Assembly (NCBI RefSeq): GCF_029893585.1
Contig: NZ_JARXYX010000022.1
Location: 62,001 to 126,000, forward strand
DNA: 64,000 nucleotides
DNA from: Streptomyces sp. LBL
GTDB taxonomy: Bacteria > Actinomycetota > Actinomycetes > Streptomycetales > Streptomycetaceae
Direction of reading: 5' to 3'
In this document: one piece after another, positions 26,201-33,616 of the stretch
Layout: each line of letters begins with the position of its first letter
Position numbering within the stretch: the first letter of the stretch is position 1
Notes under the pieces: generated by a model
What the model was told of the DNA's origin: nothing
Seen by the model: the letters and a program-made list of their open reading frames with translations, nothing else
Databases searched by the model: none
Program-made: the position numbers and the translations under genes

Positions 26201-27136
26201 TGGTGGCGCCGCCGCTGGCACCGCTACCGCGAACGCTCGCTGCTGGTCCTCACCTTCGTGCCGTTCCTCGGCTTCGGCATGCAGTCCTACGGCGGCGAAA
26301 TGGCGCTCAGGGTCTTCATGTTCGCCCTGCCGGGCTCGGCCCTGCTCGCCGCCCTCGCCCTGTTCCCGCGCACCGGCGTCACCGTCGAGGAACGTGACAA
26401 GGACCGGATCAGCCTCGCCCCGCTGGCCGCGCTGATGGCGGGCCTGATCCTCATGGGCGGCTTCCTGGTGGCCCGTTGGGGCAACGAGCCGTTCGAGCGG
26501 ATCCGGCCGGGCGAGGTCGCGGCCATGGACTACGTGTACGCCCACGACGATCCGACGGTGCGGCTGCTGTGGCTGAGCAACGACACGGTCGACAACGTGA
26601 CGCCGGCGATGCCGTGGGGCGCGAAGGACATGGAGAAGGTCGAGTACGTGCCCACCCTCGCGCCCAGTGACCCGGTGCTGGTGTCCGGCCTGGTCAAGGC
26701 GCTCAAGGACGCGGGCCCGAACGCGTACCTGATGATCAACCGCAGTCAGGTCACCTATCTCCAGCTGGACGTCGGCTACTCGAAGACCTGGGAGCCGCGG
26801 CTGGTCCAGCACCTGGACGACCGGCCGGAGCTGAGAGAGGTCCTCGTCAACGACGATGTGACGATGTACACGCTGCGCCGGCAGCCCGAGGGCAAGGTGC
26901 CGACGGCGGACCCGGGTCCGATCGGGCCGCAGGTGACGTGGACGCCCTGGTCGGTCGTCGGGGCCCTCGCGGCGCTCGCGCTGATCGTGCTGCTGACGGC
27001 ACGGGAGGTCGTCCGGGTCGCGGCGCGGCCGAGCGTGCGACAACTGCGCCGGCTGCAGAGCAGCTTCTGGTTCTCGCTGCCGCTGCTGGCGGTGCTGTTC
27101 GCCTCGCTGGTGCAGCGGTTCCTGACGATGCAGTGA
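23252..27136 (+). CDS. Fusion: MOP-superfamily polysaccharide flippase plus multi-spanning glycosyltransferase-like domain
   Basis: 1,294 residues from a GTG overlapping the deacetylase by 8 bases. Residues about 30-450 are a Wzx/MurJ-like flippase of 12-14 helices (FRNAYALMLNTGISAVLGLG, GALARFIPVAGRATGRLILR). A charged, Pro/Glu-rich linker covers about 450-620 (with a short EEVVRFEPQEEVVPEAE duplication). Residues about 620-1294 are a second membrane domain of some 12 helices with an outer Trp/Asp-rich segment (ARWSWPGFFAAAAFVANACG, WVGQDYFSPQGFTYLLYLLF), resembling GT-C enzymes or polymerases. One chain could flip and then polymerise or extend a lipid-linked glycan. The catalytic residue of the second part was not identified. 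Confidence 0.85.
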   Translation: MSDTTTTTPEDTSPATGAPERSGRRLRLPGLGRSPGGNQLFRNAYALMLNTGISAVLGLGFWLAAARYYSDSAVGQGSAAIAAMKLLAGLTAVTLTGALARFIPVAGRATGRLILRTYAGSSVIVALAALVFLLTLDLWGPSYRFLHGPLNGLGFVAAVIAWSLLTLQDGVLTGLRSALWVPVGNTVFSAVKLALLVAFAVAVPTSGVFVSWVAAIAFSVLPLGWLVFRRLVPRHERATEERAQPPTLKEVGRFLAGDYTGSLFSLAVVYLVPVIIASQVSSQDNAYFYITTTIGGTINLLAINMGASLTVEGAHDPRRLAANTRAALKRMARIMLPLAGILFVGAPWILGVFGAGYADAATPLLRWFAVGAVLRVVMETYFAVLRAQSRTSPLAWMQGLLCVLVLGLTLLLLPRMGLTGAGVAEISSLAVLVAIAAPKLFKTVRGRPGDLAESAAPDGDLADLGVREVPAPAAPARRGPAWALDKDTLALGIHVDFDHLERRPDVRPGPGTPPTGTPIAPEDRRPARSPSPGPGLPVERGVRPLDRVREWGREPGSEASSGPAETSLDAAEPEVDAPFAPQEEVVRFEPQEEVVPEAEAVGAEKTPGRADAPEPGAGPAAVRLLPTRVGVVLGCLLTAALLLYWVPALRLGEADLDEMGGLGLISVLPLPTLVGAALLIVVFASLLWLGREHRTLLMVTLLATVVSLHALPAVIETEPRFATAWQHLGFIDYIDRTGSAVPDLDARWSWPGFFAAAAFVANACGVSDFTDVIRWWPTAIQLLYLAPMFLLVRSMRASWRAKWTGIWIFVLSGWVGQDYFSPQGFTYLLYLLFVAILLVWFRAPGVIWAKRRPGEIEVEPTDRRQRAVLLMIVIGLFAASVPAHQLTPFVMLGVLAVLVLTGRSELRGLPILFGVLVAAWVGFMAEPYWSGHFDELFGGVGGVGGNVSSSVSGRIQGGSSTHKLVLYVRVLLAGGVMAFACWGWWRRRWHRYRERSLLVLTFVPFLGFGMQSYGGEMALRVFMFALPGSALLAALALFPRTGVTVEERDKDRISLAPLAALMAGLILMGGFLVARWGNEPFERIRPGEVAAMDYVYAHDDPTVRLLWLSNDTVDNVTPAMPWGAKDMEKVEYVPTLAPSDPVLVSGLVKALKDAGPNAYLMINRSQVTYLQLDVGYSKTWEPRLVQHLDDRPELREVLVNDDVTMYTLRRQPEGKVPTADPGPIGPQVTWTPWSVVGALAALALIVLLTAREVVRVAARPSVRQLRRLQSSFWFSLPLLAVLFASLVQRFLTMQ

Positions 27137-27141
27137 GCGTG

Positions 27142-27200
27142 AATGTGGCGGGGAAGTGACCGCGAACGTGACGGGGACGTGGCCGCGAACGTGACGGTGA
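27142..27200. repeat. 24-bp tandem repeat between convergent genes
   Basis: CCGCGAACGTGACGG occurs twice with a 24-bp period, and a partial third copy precedes it. The array fills the short gap between the flippase fusion and the GH39-like gene. Confidence 0.8.
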
Positions 27201-27206
27201 AGTGGC

Positions 27207-28637
27207 TCAGCCGGTCTGCCGGTCGAGCCACTTCACCTCGTACGCCTGCATCGCGAACCGCCTGCCGTCGACCTGTGCGCTGATCGGCCGGTCGAGGGTG
27301 TTGACGACCAGGACCACCTTGTCGCCGGCCAGGATCCGCACGTTGGGCACGTCGTCCTCGGCGACGGACACCGTCCGGTATGAGGTGCCGGGCGGGAACG
27401 CCTTGCCGAAGCGGGAGACGAGGTCGTACATGGGCAGCTCCGCGCCGCCGCTGCCCCGGTCGGTCGGGGTCCACAGGCAGCCCGCGCACCCGGTGCCCTT
27501 CTCCGTCTCCGGGTTCCAGTAGAAGCCGGAGGACGCGCCGCCCCTGACCATGGCGATCATCCCGGCCGCCTGGACGGCGCGGCGGCGGGTCTCGGACCAG
27601 CCCTTGCGTTCGTCGTCGGCGTCGCCGGGCTCGACGTAGTACTCGGCCCACCACAGGGGCAGGTCACCGGTCCGCGCCCGCACCCACTTCCCCACCGCCG
27701 TGAACTTGTCGGTGGCCGCGAACTCGTCGGGCAGCAGCTCGTCGTCGTTGGTGTAGCTGGAGCCGTCGACGACCACGAAGTCGGCGCCCGCCTTGTTCCT
27801 GTTCCAGTAGGCGAAGGCGTCGAGGACACGCTGGTCCATGGCGCCCCAGGGGCCCTTGACGGTGGCCGAGGCGCCCTCGGAGCGCGGGTCGAGGCTGTCC
27901 ATGACCAGGTACGGCCCGCCGACCATGATGTCCTGGTCGACCTTCTTCAGCGCCTTGTAGACCAGGTTGTAGAGCTTGGTGTAACCCTCGTAGTCCCAGC
28001 GGGCCTGCGCGTCGTTCCAGAAGCCCTTGAACTCGTTCCAGACGACGAAGTGGCGTACGTCCGGATAGCGCTTGGCGACGGTCGCGGCCAGGTCGGCGAA
28101 GTCCTGGTAGTGCTCGGGCGTCGGCGCGGTCTCCAGGGCGGCCTGGCTCCAGTTCGTGTTGCCGACACCGGACCGGCCGCCCTTCATCCAGTCCGGGGAG
28201 CAGCACAGCGTGATCACCGGGGTGGCCCCCGACGCGCGCATGAAGTCGACCCGGCGGTCCAGCGCCGCGAAGTCGTAACGCCCCTTCACCGGCTCGGGGT
28301 TGTCGGCCCCCCAGCCCATGATGTGCTGGTTCTCGGGCAGACCCCCGGCGTTCTTCAGCCGTCCCTCCACCCGTTCGGTGGCGGCGTCGCTGCCCTCGGC
28401 GGCGCTGAACTGGGTGTGCGTGAAGCCCCAGCCCACCTCCGGCTCGGGTGCGCCCGCGGGAGCGGCCGGTGTGCCGTGCACCTTGGCGCCGTCACGCGAG
28501 GTGCCCGCGGTGCTCGCGCCGTCCCCGGGAAGGGTGTTGAGCAAGGTCACCAACAGGGCCAGTGCGGCCGCGCCCACGCCGAGCAGCGCGGTGAGCCGCC
28601 ACCGCCCAGCCCCCGAATTCCACCCATGACGTCCCAT
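27207..28637 (-). CDS. Extracytoplasmic glycoside hydrolase, GH39-like
   Basis: About 476 residues with an N-terminal signal or anchor (LTALLGVGAAALALLVTLLN) and a Pro/Ala linker. The (beta/alpha)8 domain holds the acid/base in HFVVWNEFKGFW (Glu near residue 200) and a likely nucleophile in LPLWWAEYYVEPGDAD (Glu near 330), as in clan GH-A families such as GH39 xylosidases. A C-terminal beta domain (RILAGDKVVLVVNTLDRPIS) closes it. It is convergent with the polysaccharide operon and could trim the exported glycan. The ATG at 28637 lacks a visible ribosome site, so the start is uncertain (in-frame GTG codons exist upstream). Confidence 0.82.
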   Translation of the reverse strand: MGRHGWNSGAGRWRLTALLGVGAAALALLVTLLNTLPGDGASTAGTSRDGAKVHGTPAAPAGAPEPEVGWGFTHTQFSAAEGSDAATERVEGRLKNAGGLPENQHIMGWGADNPEPVKGRYDFAALDRRVDFMRASGATPVITLCCSPDWMKGGRSGVGNTNWSQAALETAPTPEHYQDFADLAATVAKRYPDVRHFVVWNEFKGFWNDAQARWDYEGYTKLYNLVYKALKKVDQDIMVGGPYLVMDSLDPRSEGASATVKGPWGAMDQRVLDAFAYWNRNKAGADFVVVDGSSYTNDDELLPDEFAATDKFTAVGKWVRARTGDLPLWWAEYYVEPGDADDERKGWSETRRRAVQAAGMIAMVRGGASSGFYWNPETEKGTGCAGCLWTPTDRGSGGAELPMYDLVSRFGKAFPPGTSYRTVSVAEDDVPNVRILAGDKVVLVVNTLDRPISAQVDGRRFAMQAYEVKWLDRQTG

Positions 28638-28855
28638 CGAGGGCAACGGTAACCGGCCGGACACACGCGGCGGCAGAGGGCGTAGCCGCACAGCTCTGTA
28701 ACAGGAGGCAGGGGACACACCGCAAGCGCCGGCGGGCCCGCACGGCACCGGCGGCGCAAGCAACGGCGCGAGCGGTGACACAAGCGGCCGCGCGAGCCGC
28801 GGCGCCCTACGGAAAGCGGGTGCACGAGGCGCGTGCGTGCCGGATCATGGCGGGC

Positions 28856-29950
28856 ATGTCTGCGAACCCACACGACGCTCTGCCGATCCGGCTCAACGTC
28901 GACGACAGCGACTCACCGTCCGACGTCGTCGACGCGCTGTTCCTCGGCCGCTTCGCGACGGGCGAGCAGCCGTACTCGCACGCGGCCAACATCGACCGCG
29001 TGCGCTCCGGGGCGACCCTCCTTCCGCCCGACGCCCGGGTGCTGCGCATGGCCCGCGACGACGACCGCAGCGCGACGCTGGCCGAGGGCGACGGCTGGAC
29101 CCTGCTGATCTCCCGCTGGAACCGGGGCGCGGACGTCACCGTCACCGCGACCACCGCGGAACTCGCGGAGAAGATCCTCGACCAGGCCACCGACGGCGCG
29201 GCGGACGAGCCCGAGCCGCAGCCGGAGAACGTGGCCATGGGCTTCTGGTACGTCTCCCCGAGACGCGGCCCGCACCGCACCACCCGCCAGATCTCCGCGG
29301 GCACCTGGGACGATGTGCGGACCAACTACACCAGGCCGGTGGCGGACGCGATGGACCGCCTGATGAAGACGACCCCGGAGGACATCGCCGGCCGGCTGCT
29401 CCTGCTGCACGGCCCGCCGGGCACCGGCAAGACCTCGGCACTGCGGACGCTGGCCCGGTCCTGGCGGGACTGGTGCCAGGTGGACTGCGTCCTGGACCCC
29501 GAGCGGCTGTTCAGCGACGTCGGCTATCTGATGGACATCGCGATCGGCGAGGACGACAGCACGGGCAAGGGACGCTGGCGGCTGCTCCTGCTGGAGGACT
29601 GTGACGAGCTGATCCGCGGCGAGGCCAAGCACACCGCCGGCCAGGCGCTGTCCCGGCTGCTCAACCTCACCGACGGCCTGCTGGGCCAGGGCCGCAACGT
29701 CCTGGTCGGCGTGACGACCAACGAGGACCTGGAGCGCCTCCACCCGGCCGTGGTCCGCCCCGGCCGCTGTCTGGCCCGCATCGAGGTGGGGCCCCTCACC
29801 CGCCGGGAGGCGGTGACCTGGCTGGGCACCGAAGAGGGCGTCGGCCGCGAGGGCGCGACCCTGGCGGAGCTGTACGCCCTGCGCCGGGGCACGTCACCGA
29901 CGGCGGTGCCGGAGCCCAGGCCGGAGGCGGACGCGGGACTGTATCTCTAG
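28856..29950 (+). CDS. DUF5925 and AAA+ ATPase domain protein
   Basis: 364 residues. The N-terminal half matches proteins annotated DUF5925 (LPIRLNVDDSDSPSDVVDAL, FATGEQPYSHAANIDRVRSG). The C-terminal AAA+ domain has Walker A LHGPPGTGKTSALRTLA, Walker B LLLLEDCDELI, sensor 1 VLVGVTTNEDLERL and an arginine finger area PAVVRPGRCLARIE. It is widespread in Streptomyces and cytosolic, with unknown substrate. ATG 28847 (three codons earlier) is an alternative; neither start has a strong ribosome site. It stands alone, divergent from the glycosidase. Confidence 0.88.
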   Translation: MSANPHDALPIRLNVDDSDSPSDVVDALFLGRFATGEQPYSHAANIDRVRSGATLLPPDARVLRMARDDDRSATLAEGDGWTLLISRWNRGADVTVTATTAELAEKILDQATDGAADEPEPQPENVAMGFWYVSPRRGPHRTTRQISAGTWDDVRTNYTRPVADAMDRLMKTTPEDIAGRLLLLHGPPGTGKTSALRTLARSWRDWCQVDCVLDPERLFSDVGYLMDIAIGEDDSTGKGRWRLLLLEDCDELIRGEAKHTAGQALSRLLNLTDGLLGQGRNVLVGVTTNEDLERLHPAVVRPGRCLARIEVGPLTRREAVTWLGTEEGVGREGATLAELYALRRGTSPTAVPEPRPEADAGLYL

Positions 29951-29951
29951 G

Positions 29952-29990
29952 GCTTCACCGCTGGTCATCTCCAGAGCTTCACCGCTGGTC
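29952..29990. repeat. 15-bp direct repeat downstream of the AAA gene
   Basis: GCTTCACCGCTGGTC occurs at 29952-29966 and 29976-29990, a 24-bp period, between the AAA ATPase stop and the DUF72 start. Confidence 0.75.
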
Positions 29991-30022
29991 CCGTACTTCG
30001 CGGGGAGTGCTTTGATGAGGGT

Positions 30023-30793
30023 ATGACCCTGTTCGTCGGCACGTCGGGGTGGCAGTACAAGGACTGGCGAGGCGTCTTCTACCCGGCCGGGTGTCCGCTG
30101 CGGCGGTGGCTGGAGGAGTACGCCACCCGCTTCGCGACCGTCGAGATCAACAACGCCTTCTACCGGCTGCCCTCCCGCGAGACCTTCGAGGCCTGGCGGG
30201 AGCGCACCCCACCGGACTTCGTCGTCGCGGTCAAGGCCAGCCGCTACCTGACCCACATCAAACGGCTGAAGGACCCCGAGGAGCCGGTGCACCGCCTGAT
30301 GAGCCACGCGGAGGGCCTGGGCGACCGCCTCGGCCCGGTCCTGCTCCAGCTCCCGCCCACCCTGCGCGCCGACGCGGGCCTCCTGGACGCCTGCCTGGCC
30401 TGCTTCCCGCCCGCCACCAGAATCGCCGTCGAACCCCGCCACGACTCCTGGTGGACACCCGCGGTTCGCACGGTCCTGGAGACCCGCTCGGCCGCCCTGT
30501 GCTGGGCCGACGTCCTCTCCCGCCCGGCGACCCCCCTGTGGCGCACCACCGACTGGGGTTACGTCCGCTTCCACCAAGGTCGCGCCCGAGCCTGGCCCCG
30601 CTACGGCCACCGGTCCCTGACGACCTGGGCCGAACGGATCGCGGCCACCTGGTCCGAGGGCGAGGACGTGTACGCGTACTTCAACAACGACCCGAACGGG
30701 GCGGCGGTGAAGGACGCGGCGGTGTTCGCGCGGGCGGCGGACAGATCGGGACTGGGACCCACGCGTACGCCCCGTACGCCCCGTACGCCCTGA
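30023..30793 (+). CDS. DUF72 (YecE-like) TIM-barrel protein
   Basis: 256 residues. It begins FVGTSGWQYKDWRGVFYP, the DUF72 hallmark, and contains VEINNAFYRLPSRETFEAWR, FVVAVKASRYLTHIKRLKDP, GPVLLQLPPTLRADAG and VYAYFNNDPNGAAVKDA, all typical. The family is a cytosolic TIM barrel of unproven activity. GAGG lies just before the ATG. The last residues are a TRTPRTPRTP run made by a CGTACGCCC repeat, so the C-terminus may vary. Confidence 0.92.
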   Translation: MTLFVGTSGWQYKDWRGVFYPAGCPLRRWLEEYATRFATVEINNAFYRLPSRETFEAWRERTPPDFVVAVKASRYLTHIKRLKDPEEPVHRLMSHAEGLGDRLGPVLLQLPPTLRADAGLLDACLACFPPATRIAVEPRHDSWWTPAVRTVLETRSAALCWADVLSRPATPLWRTTDWGYVRFHQGRARAWPRYGHRSLTTWAERIAATWSEGEDVYAYFNNDPNGAAVKDAAVFARAADRSGLGPTRTPRTPRTP

Positions 30794-30893
30794 CGGCCGC
30801 GCCACTGCTGTCACCAGCCCGGATCAAGCTCTCTCCCCGTTCTCACCCGCCTTCTCTCCCGCCGCTTTCACCCGCCCCCGTTACCCGCCGCCC

Positions 30894-31262
30894 TTACCCC
30901 CCGTAAGCCGCCCGCAGGGCATCCCGCACAGCGACCAGCGCCGCGTCCTCGTCCAGCCCAAGACGACGAGCACGCTCCACGTAGGCCTGAGCGGCTGACG
31001 CGAGTTCCCGCTCGGCGGCCGAGCCCGCCGCGGCGATGTACGTCCCGTTGCGCCCCCGCGTCTCGATCACCCCGTCCCCCTCCAGCGCCCGGTACGCCTT
31101 GGCGACCGTGTTCGCGGCCAGACCGAGCGACTCGGCCAGCCCCCGCACGGTCGGCAGCCGGTATCCCACCGGCAGCACTCCCGACCGCGCCTGCTCGGAG
31201 ATCTGGGCCCGCACCTGCTCGTACGGCGGGGCACTGTCATCGATGTGGATCGTCAAGGTCAC
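30894..31262 (-). CDS. Short GntR regulator, YtrA subfamily
   Basis: 122 residues: a winged helix (PPYEQVRAQISEQARSGVLP, GYRLPTVRGLAESLGLAANT, VIETRGRNGTYIAA) plus a short helical C-terminus, the compact YtrA form that usually controls ABC transporters. The GTG at 31262 starts VTLTIHIDDSAPPYEQ, which fits the family; no ribosome site is visible, suggesting a leaderless message. No transporter is adjacent; its nearest divergent neighbour is a GNAT gene. Confidence 0.88.
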   Translation of the reverse strand: MTLTIHIDDSAPPYEQVRAQISEQARSGVLPVGYRLPTVRGLAESLGLAANTVAKAYRALEGDGVIETRGRNGTYIAAAGSAAERELASAAQAYVERARRLGLDEDAALVAVRDALRAAYGG

Positions 31263-31353
31263 GCCGGCGATTGTCCCGCACCCACGCGAAAACCCGCACT
31301 CCCGCAAAAAAGGAGAGGCACCGAAACCCGTCTCCCGCATAGCCTCCGCCTCT

Positions 31354-32283
31354 ATGACTATGACTGTGCGTGATCTCCGCCGCGGGGTCAGGGCCGACTT
31401 CGAGGGCTTCGCCCACGTCCGCCACCTCGCTCTGCCGTTCTACCTCGTGACCGCGGACTCCCTGGCCTACGACCTCGCCCACGCCCACCCCGACTCCCAC
31501 TACCGGCCCCTGGTCGCGGAGGAGGACGACGAGATCGTCGGCACGGCCCAGATCGGGATCGTCCACGACAGCCCGGAGCCAGGCCAGGGCTACGTCAACG
31601 TGTACGTACACCCGGGGCGCACCGGCCGGGGCGCCGGCACCGCGCTGGTCCGCGCCGCCGAGGAGTACCTGGCCGGTCTGGGGGCGACCAGGCTCTTCGC
31701 CTGGGTCCTGGACGAGCCCGGCAACCGCGCCTTCGCCGAACGGCACGGCTACCGCGGCAGCCGCTCCGCCCACTTCCTGCGCCTGGACCTGGCCAACGGC
31801 ACCCTTCCGCCGCGCCCGCCCCTGCCGACCGGGGTCGAGCTGCGCACCGGCGCCGACTTCGCGGACGACCTGCGCCCGCTGTTCGAACTGGACTCGGAGA
31901 CGATGGCGGACGAGCCGAGCGACATCGCGTACGAGTTCACGGACTACGAGGCCTGGCAGCAGGAAACCTGGCACCACCCCCTCTTCAGCCCCGAGCTGAC
32001 CTCCGTCGCCGTGGTCGACGGCCGCCCGGCCGCCTTCAGCGCGGGCCGCACGGACGGCGGCACCCGCTACGGCACCGTGATGACCGGCACCGCCCGCGCC
32101 TTCCGCGGCCGCGGCCTGGCCAAGCTCGCCAAGACCGACTCCCTGCACCGCGCCCGCGAGGCCGGCCTCACCGAGGCCTTCACGGGCAACGACACCGGCA
32201 ACGGCCCGATGATCGCGATCAACAAGTGGTTCGGCTACGAGATCTGCGCGACGGAGGTGCGCCATGTCCACGAACTCGGCTGA
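31354..32283 (+). CDS. Tandem-GNAT N-acetyltransferase
   Basis: 309 residues with two GNAT folds. The first (about 1-155) has the acetyl-CoA loop GRTGRGAGTALVRAAEEYL and VYVHPG before it. The second (about 160-309) has GTARAFRGRGLAKLAKTDSL and ends NKWFGYEICATEVRHVHELG. Two-domain GNATs of this type are common in actinobacteria and include mycothiol synthase-like proteins, but the substrate is unknown here. The ATG at 31354 (MTMTVRDLRRGVRAD) fits homologues. Its 3' end overlaps the DUF402 remnant by 20 bases. Confidence 0.9.
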   Translation: MTMTVRDLRRGVRADFEGFAHVRHLALPFYLVTADSLAYDLAHAHPDSHYRPLVAEEDDEIVGTAQIGIVHDSPEPGQGYVNVYVHPGRTGRGAGTALVRAAEEYLAGLGATRLFAWVLDEPGNRAFAERHGYRGSRSAHFLRLDLANGTLPPRPPLPTGVELRTGADFADDLRPLFELDSETMADEPSDIAYEFTDYEAWQQETWHHPLFSPELTSVAVVDGRPAAFSAGRTDGGTRYGTVMTGTARAFRGRGLAKLAKTDSLHRAREAGLTEAFTGNDTGNGPMIAINKWFGYEICATEVRHVHELG

Positions 32284-32598
32284 GTGGCCACGTCAGGTGG
32301 AGGTCGTTCTCCTCAAGGCGGGCCGTACGAAGATCCGTTACGAGGCCGAGGTGCTCGGCGACGACGGCACCCGGATCGCGATACGCGCCCCCTGGGCAGG
32401 CAACGGCACCCGCGACTTCGGCTTCGTCCGCTTCGAGCCTGGCGACGTCTTCACCGAGTACTACTGGCGGGACCGCTGGTACGCCGTGAAGGAGGTCCGC
32501 GACGCAGCCGGGGCGCTGAAGGGCTGGTACTGCGACATCACACCGACGAGCTGGAGGCACTGGCCCGAGGGCGCGGTCTCAGGACGCTGCTCGCGTAG
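32264..32598 (+). pseudogene. DUF402 gene with internal deletion and frameshift
   Basis: Residues 1-92 follow the DUF402 pattern closely (VEVVLLKAGRTKIRYEAEVL, WAGNGTRDFGFVRFEPGDVF, YYWRDRWYAVKEVRDAAG, then GWYCDIT). In intact relatives a region with VRDGV...DLDLDLWV and an Asp-rich D-E-D-E-F segment comes next. Here the reading frame jumps at about 32538-32541: the next codons that make sense, HTDELEALARGRGLRTLLA then stop at 32596, are in a different frame and match the family's C-terminus. About 60 codons are missing. Read in the original frame, translation runs on into non-homologous repeat DNA to 32830. Confidence 0.75.
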
Positions 32599-32711
32599 CC
32601 ACGTACGGCTCACACGGTCGCCGCGCAGCCCCGTACGACTACGCGGTGGTCGAAGTGCAGCCCCCGCACGACTACGCGGTGATCGCCGCACAGCCCCCGT
32701 ACGGCTCACAC

Positions 32712-33332
32712 TCACACCGTCGCCACCACCGCATACCGCTCGTCGTCCACGTCCCTCCCCCACAGCAGCGCGTCGTCCGACAGCGGGTCCACGCGTACGT
32801 GCCCGCCGAGCGGGGCGAGGAGGGCGGTGAGCCGGTCGGCGGGTATGCCGACGGGGCTGACCGTGCCCCACACGCCCTCGATCAGCACCAGCCGCCCTCC
32901 GGGGCGCAGCAGCTCCCGCCAGTGCCGCAGGACCCGGCTGGGGTCGGACAGCGTCCACAGGACATGCCGCACGAGCACCACGTCGAACCGCTCCTCCCCC
33001 ACCGGCGGCTCCGCCGCATCACCGAGGAGGAACACGGCGGCACGCCCGGCGAGCTTGGCGCGGGCGAGAGCCAGCATGTCCGGGGACCGGTCCACGCCGG
33101 TGACACGGTGTCCCTGCTCGGCGGCGAGGAGCGAGAGGCTGCCGGTGCCGCAGCCGAGGTCGAGGTCGAGGACGTCCGCGGGGTGCTCGGGCAGCCAGCC
33201 GCGCAGCCGCTCGGCCCAGGCTCGGCGCACTTCCGGGGCGCGCAGGCCGTGGTCCGGCTCGTCGTCGAAGGACGCGGCCTGGGCGTCCCAGTCGACGTTC
33301 GTCGAGGTCGTGGCGTCACTCTCGTTCGTCAT
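32712..33332 (-). CDS. Class I SAM-dependent methyltransferase
   Basis: 206 residues. Motif I is VLDLDLGCGTGSLSLLA, followed by the acidic TGVDRSPDMLALARAKLA and motif IV VVLVRHVLWTLSDPSRVLRH, with LLRPGGRLVLIEGVWG after it: a methyltransf_11/25 type fold acting on small molecules. The substrate is unknown. The ATG at 33332 starts MTNESDATTSTNVDWDAQAA. Upstream DNA has a direct repeat (33352-33389) that may be regulatory. Repeat-rich DNA lies just past its 3' end (32600-32710). Confidence 0.9.
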   Translation of the reverse strand: MTNESDATTSTNVDWDAQAASFDDEPDHGLRAPEVRRAWAERLRGWLPEHPADVLDLDLGCGTGSLSLLAAEQGHRVTGVDRSPDMLALARAKLAGRAAVFLLGDAAEPPVGEERFDVVLVRHVLWTLSDPSRVLRHWRELLRPGGRLVLIEGVWGTVSPVGIPADRLTALLAPLGGHVRVDPLSDDALLWGRDVDDERYAVVATV

Positions 33333-33351
33333 GGGCCCAAGAGTGACACCC

Positions 33352-33389
33352 GCCACTGACAGTCGAATCGTGACAGCGGCCACTGACAG
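33352..33389. repeat. 11-bp direct repeat upstream of methyltransferase gene
   Basis: GCCACTGACAG occurs at 33352-33362 and 33379-33389, 27 bp apart, in the promoter region shared by the methyltransferase (minus) and the 43-residue gene (plus). A third TGACAG lies between them. This could be a regulator site. Confidence 0.5.
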
Positions 33390-33471
33390 AACGGCAATCG
33401 ATGAGGAACTCTCCCTGCACGGGTCTACCTCCGTGAAAACGCGGAACTCGTAGACCGCGAAGGAGGCAGCC

Positions 33472-33603
33472 ATGCGCCGTGTGACCGTGCAGAAGCCCCT
33501 GAGGAAGACGGACTCCAGGGTCCGCGAGGAGGCCGACGACCGCCCCGCGGGACGTCAGGAGGTCCGCAAGGACATCGCGCGCACCTGGTGGCCGGACGGC
33601 TGA
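33472..33603 (+). CDS. 43-residue small protein
   Basis: The ATG at 33472 has a near-perfect GAAGGAGG site 5 nt upstream. The product is hydrophilic and highly charged: MRRVTVQKPLRKTDSRVREE, then ADDRPAGRQEVRKDIAR, ending TWWPDG. It has no signal or helix long enough for a membrane. Third codon positions are nearly all G or C, as in real genes here. It is divergent from the methyltransferase. Function is unknown; the double Trp near the end is distinctive. Confidence 0.6.
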   Translation: MRRVTVQKPLRKTDSRVREEADDRPAGRQEVRKDIARTWWPDG

Positions 33604-33616
33604 GCGCCGAAACCCC

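Noticed and set aside
25196..27043. 615-codon minus-strand open frame rich in His/Gln/Arg
   Set aside because: Mirror of the membrane domain of the flippase fusion; composition is what reverse reading of hydrophobic codons gives.
28637..28781. Longer N-terminus of the GH39-like protein
   Set aside because: The extra residues are Pro/Cys/Arg-rich with no signal features, and the membrane segment comes soon after the chosen Met.
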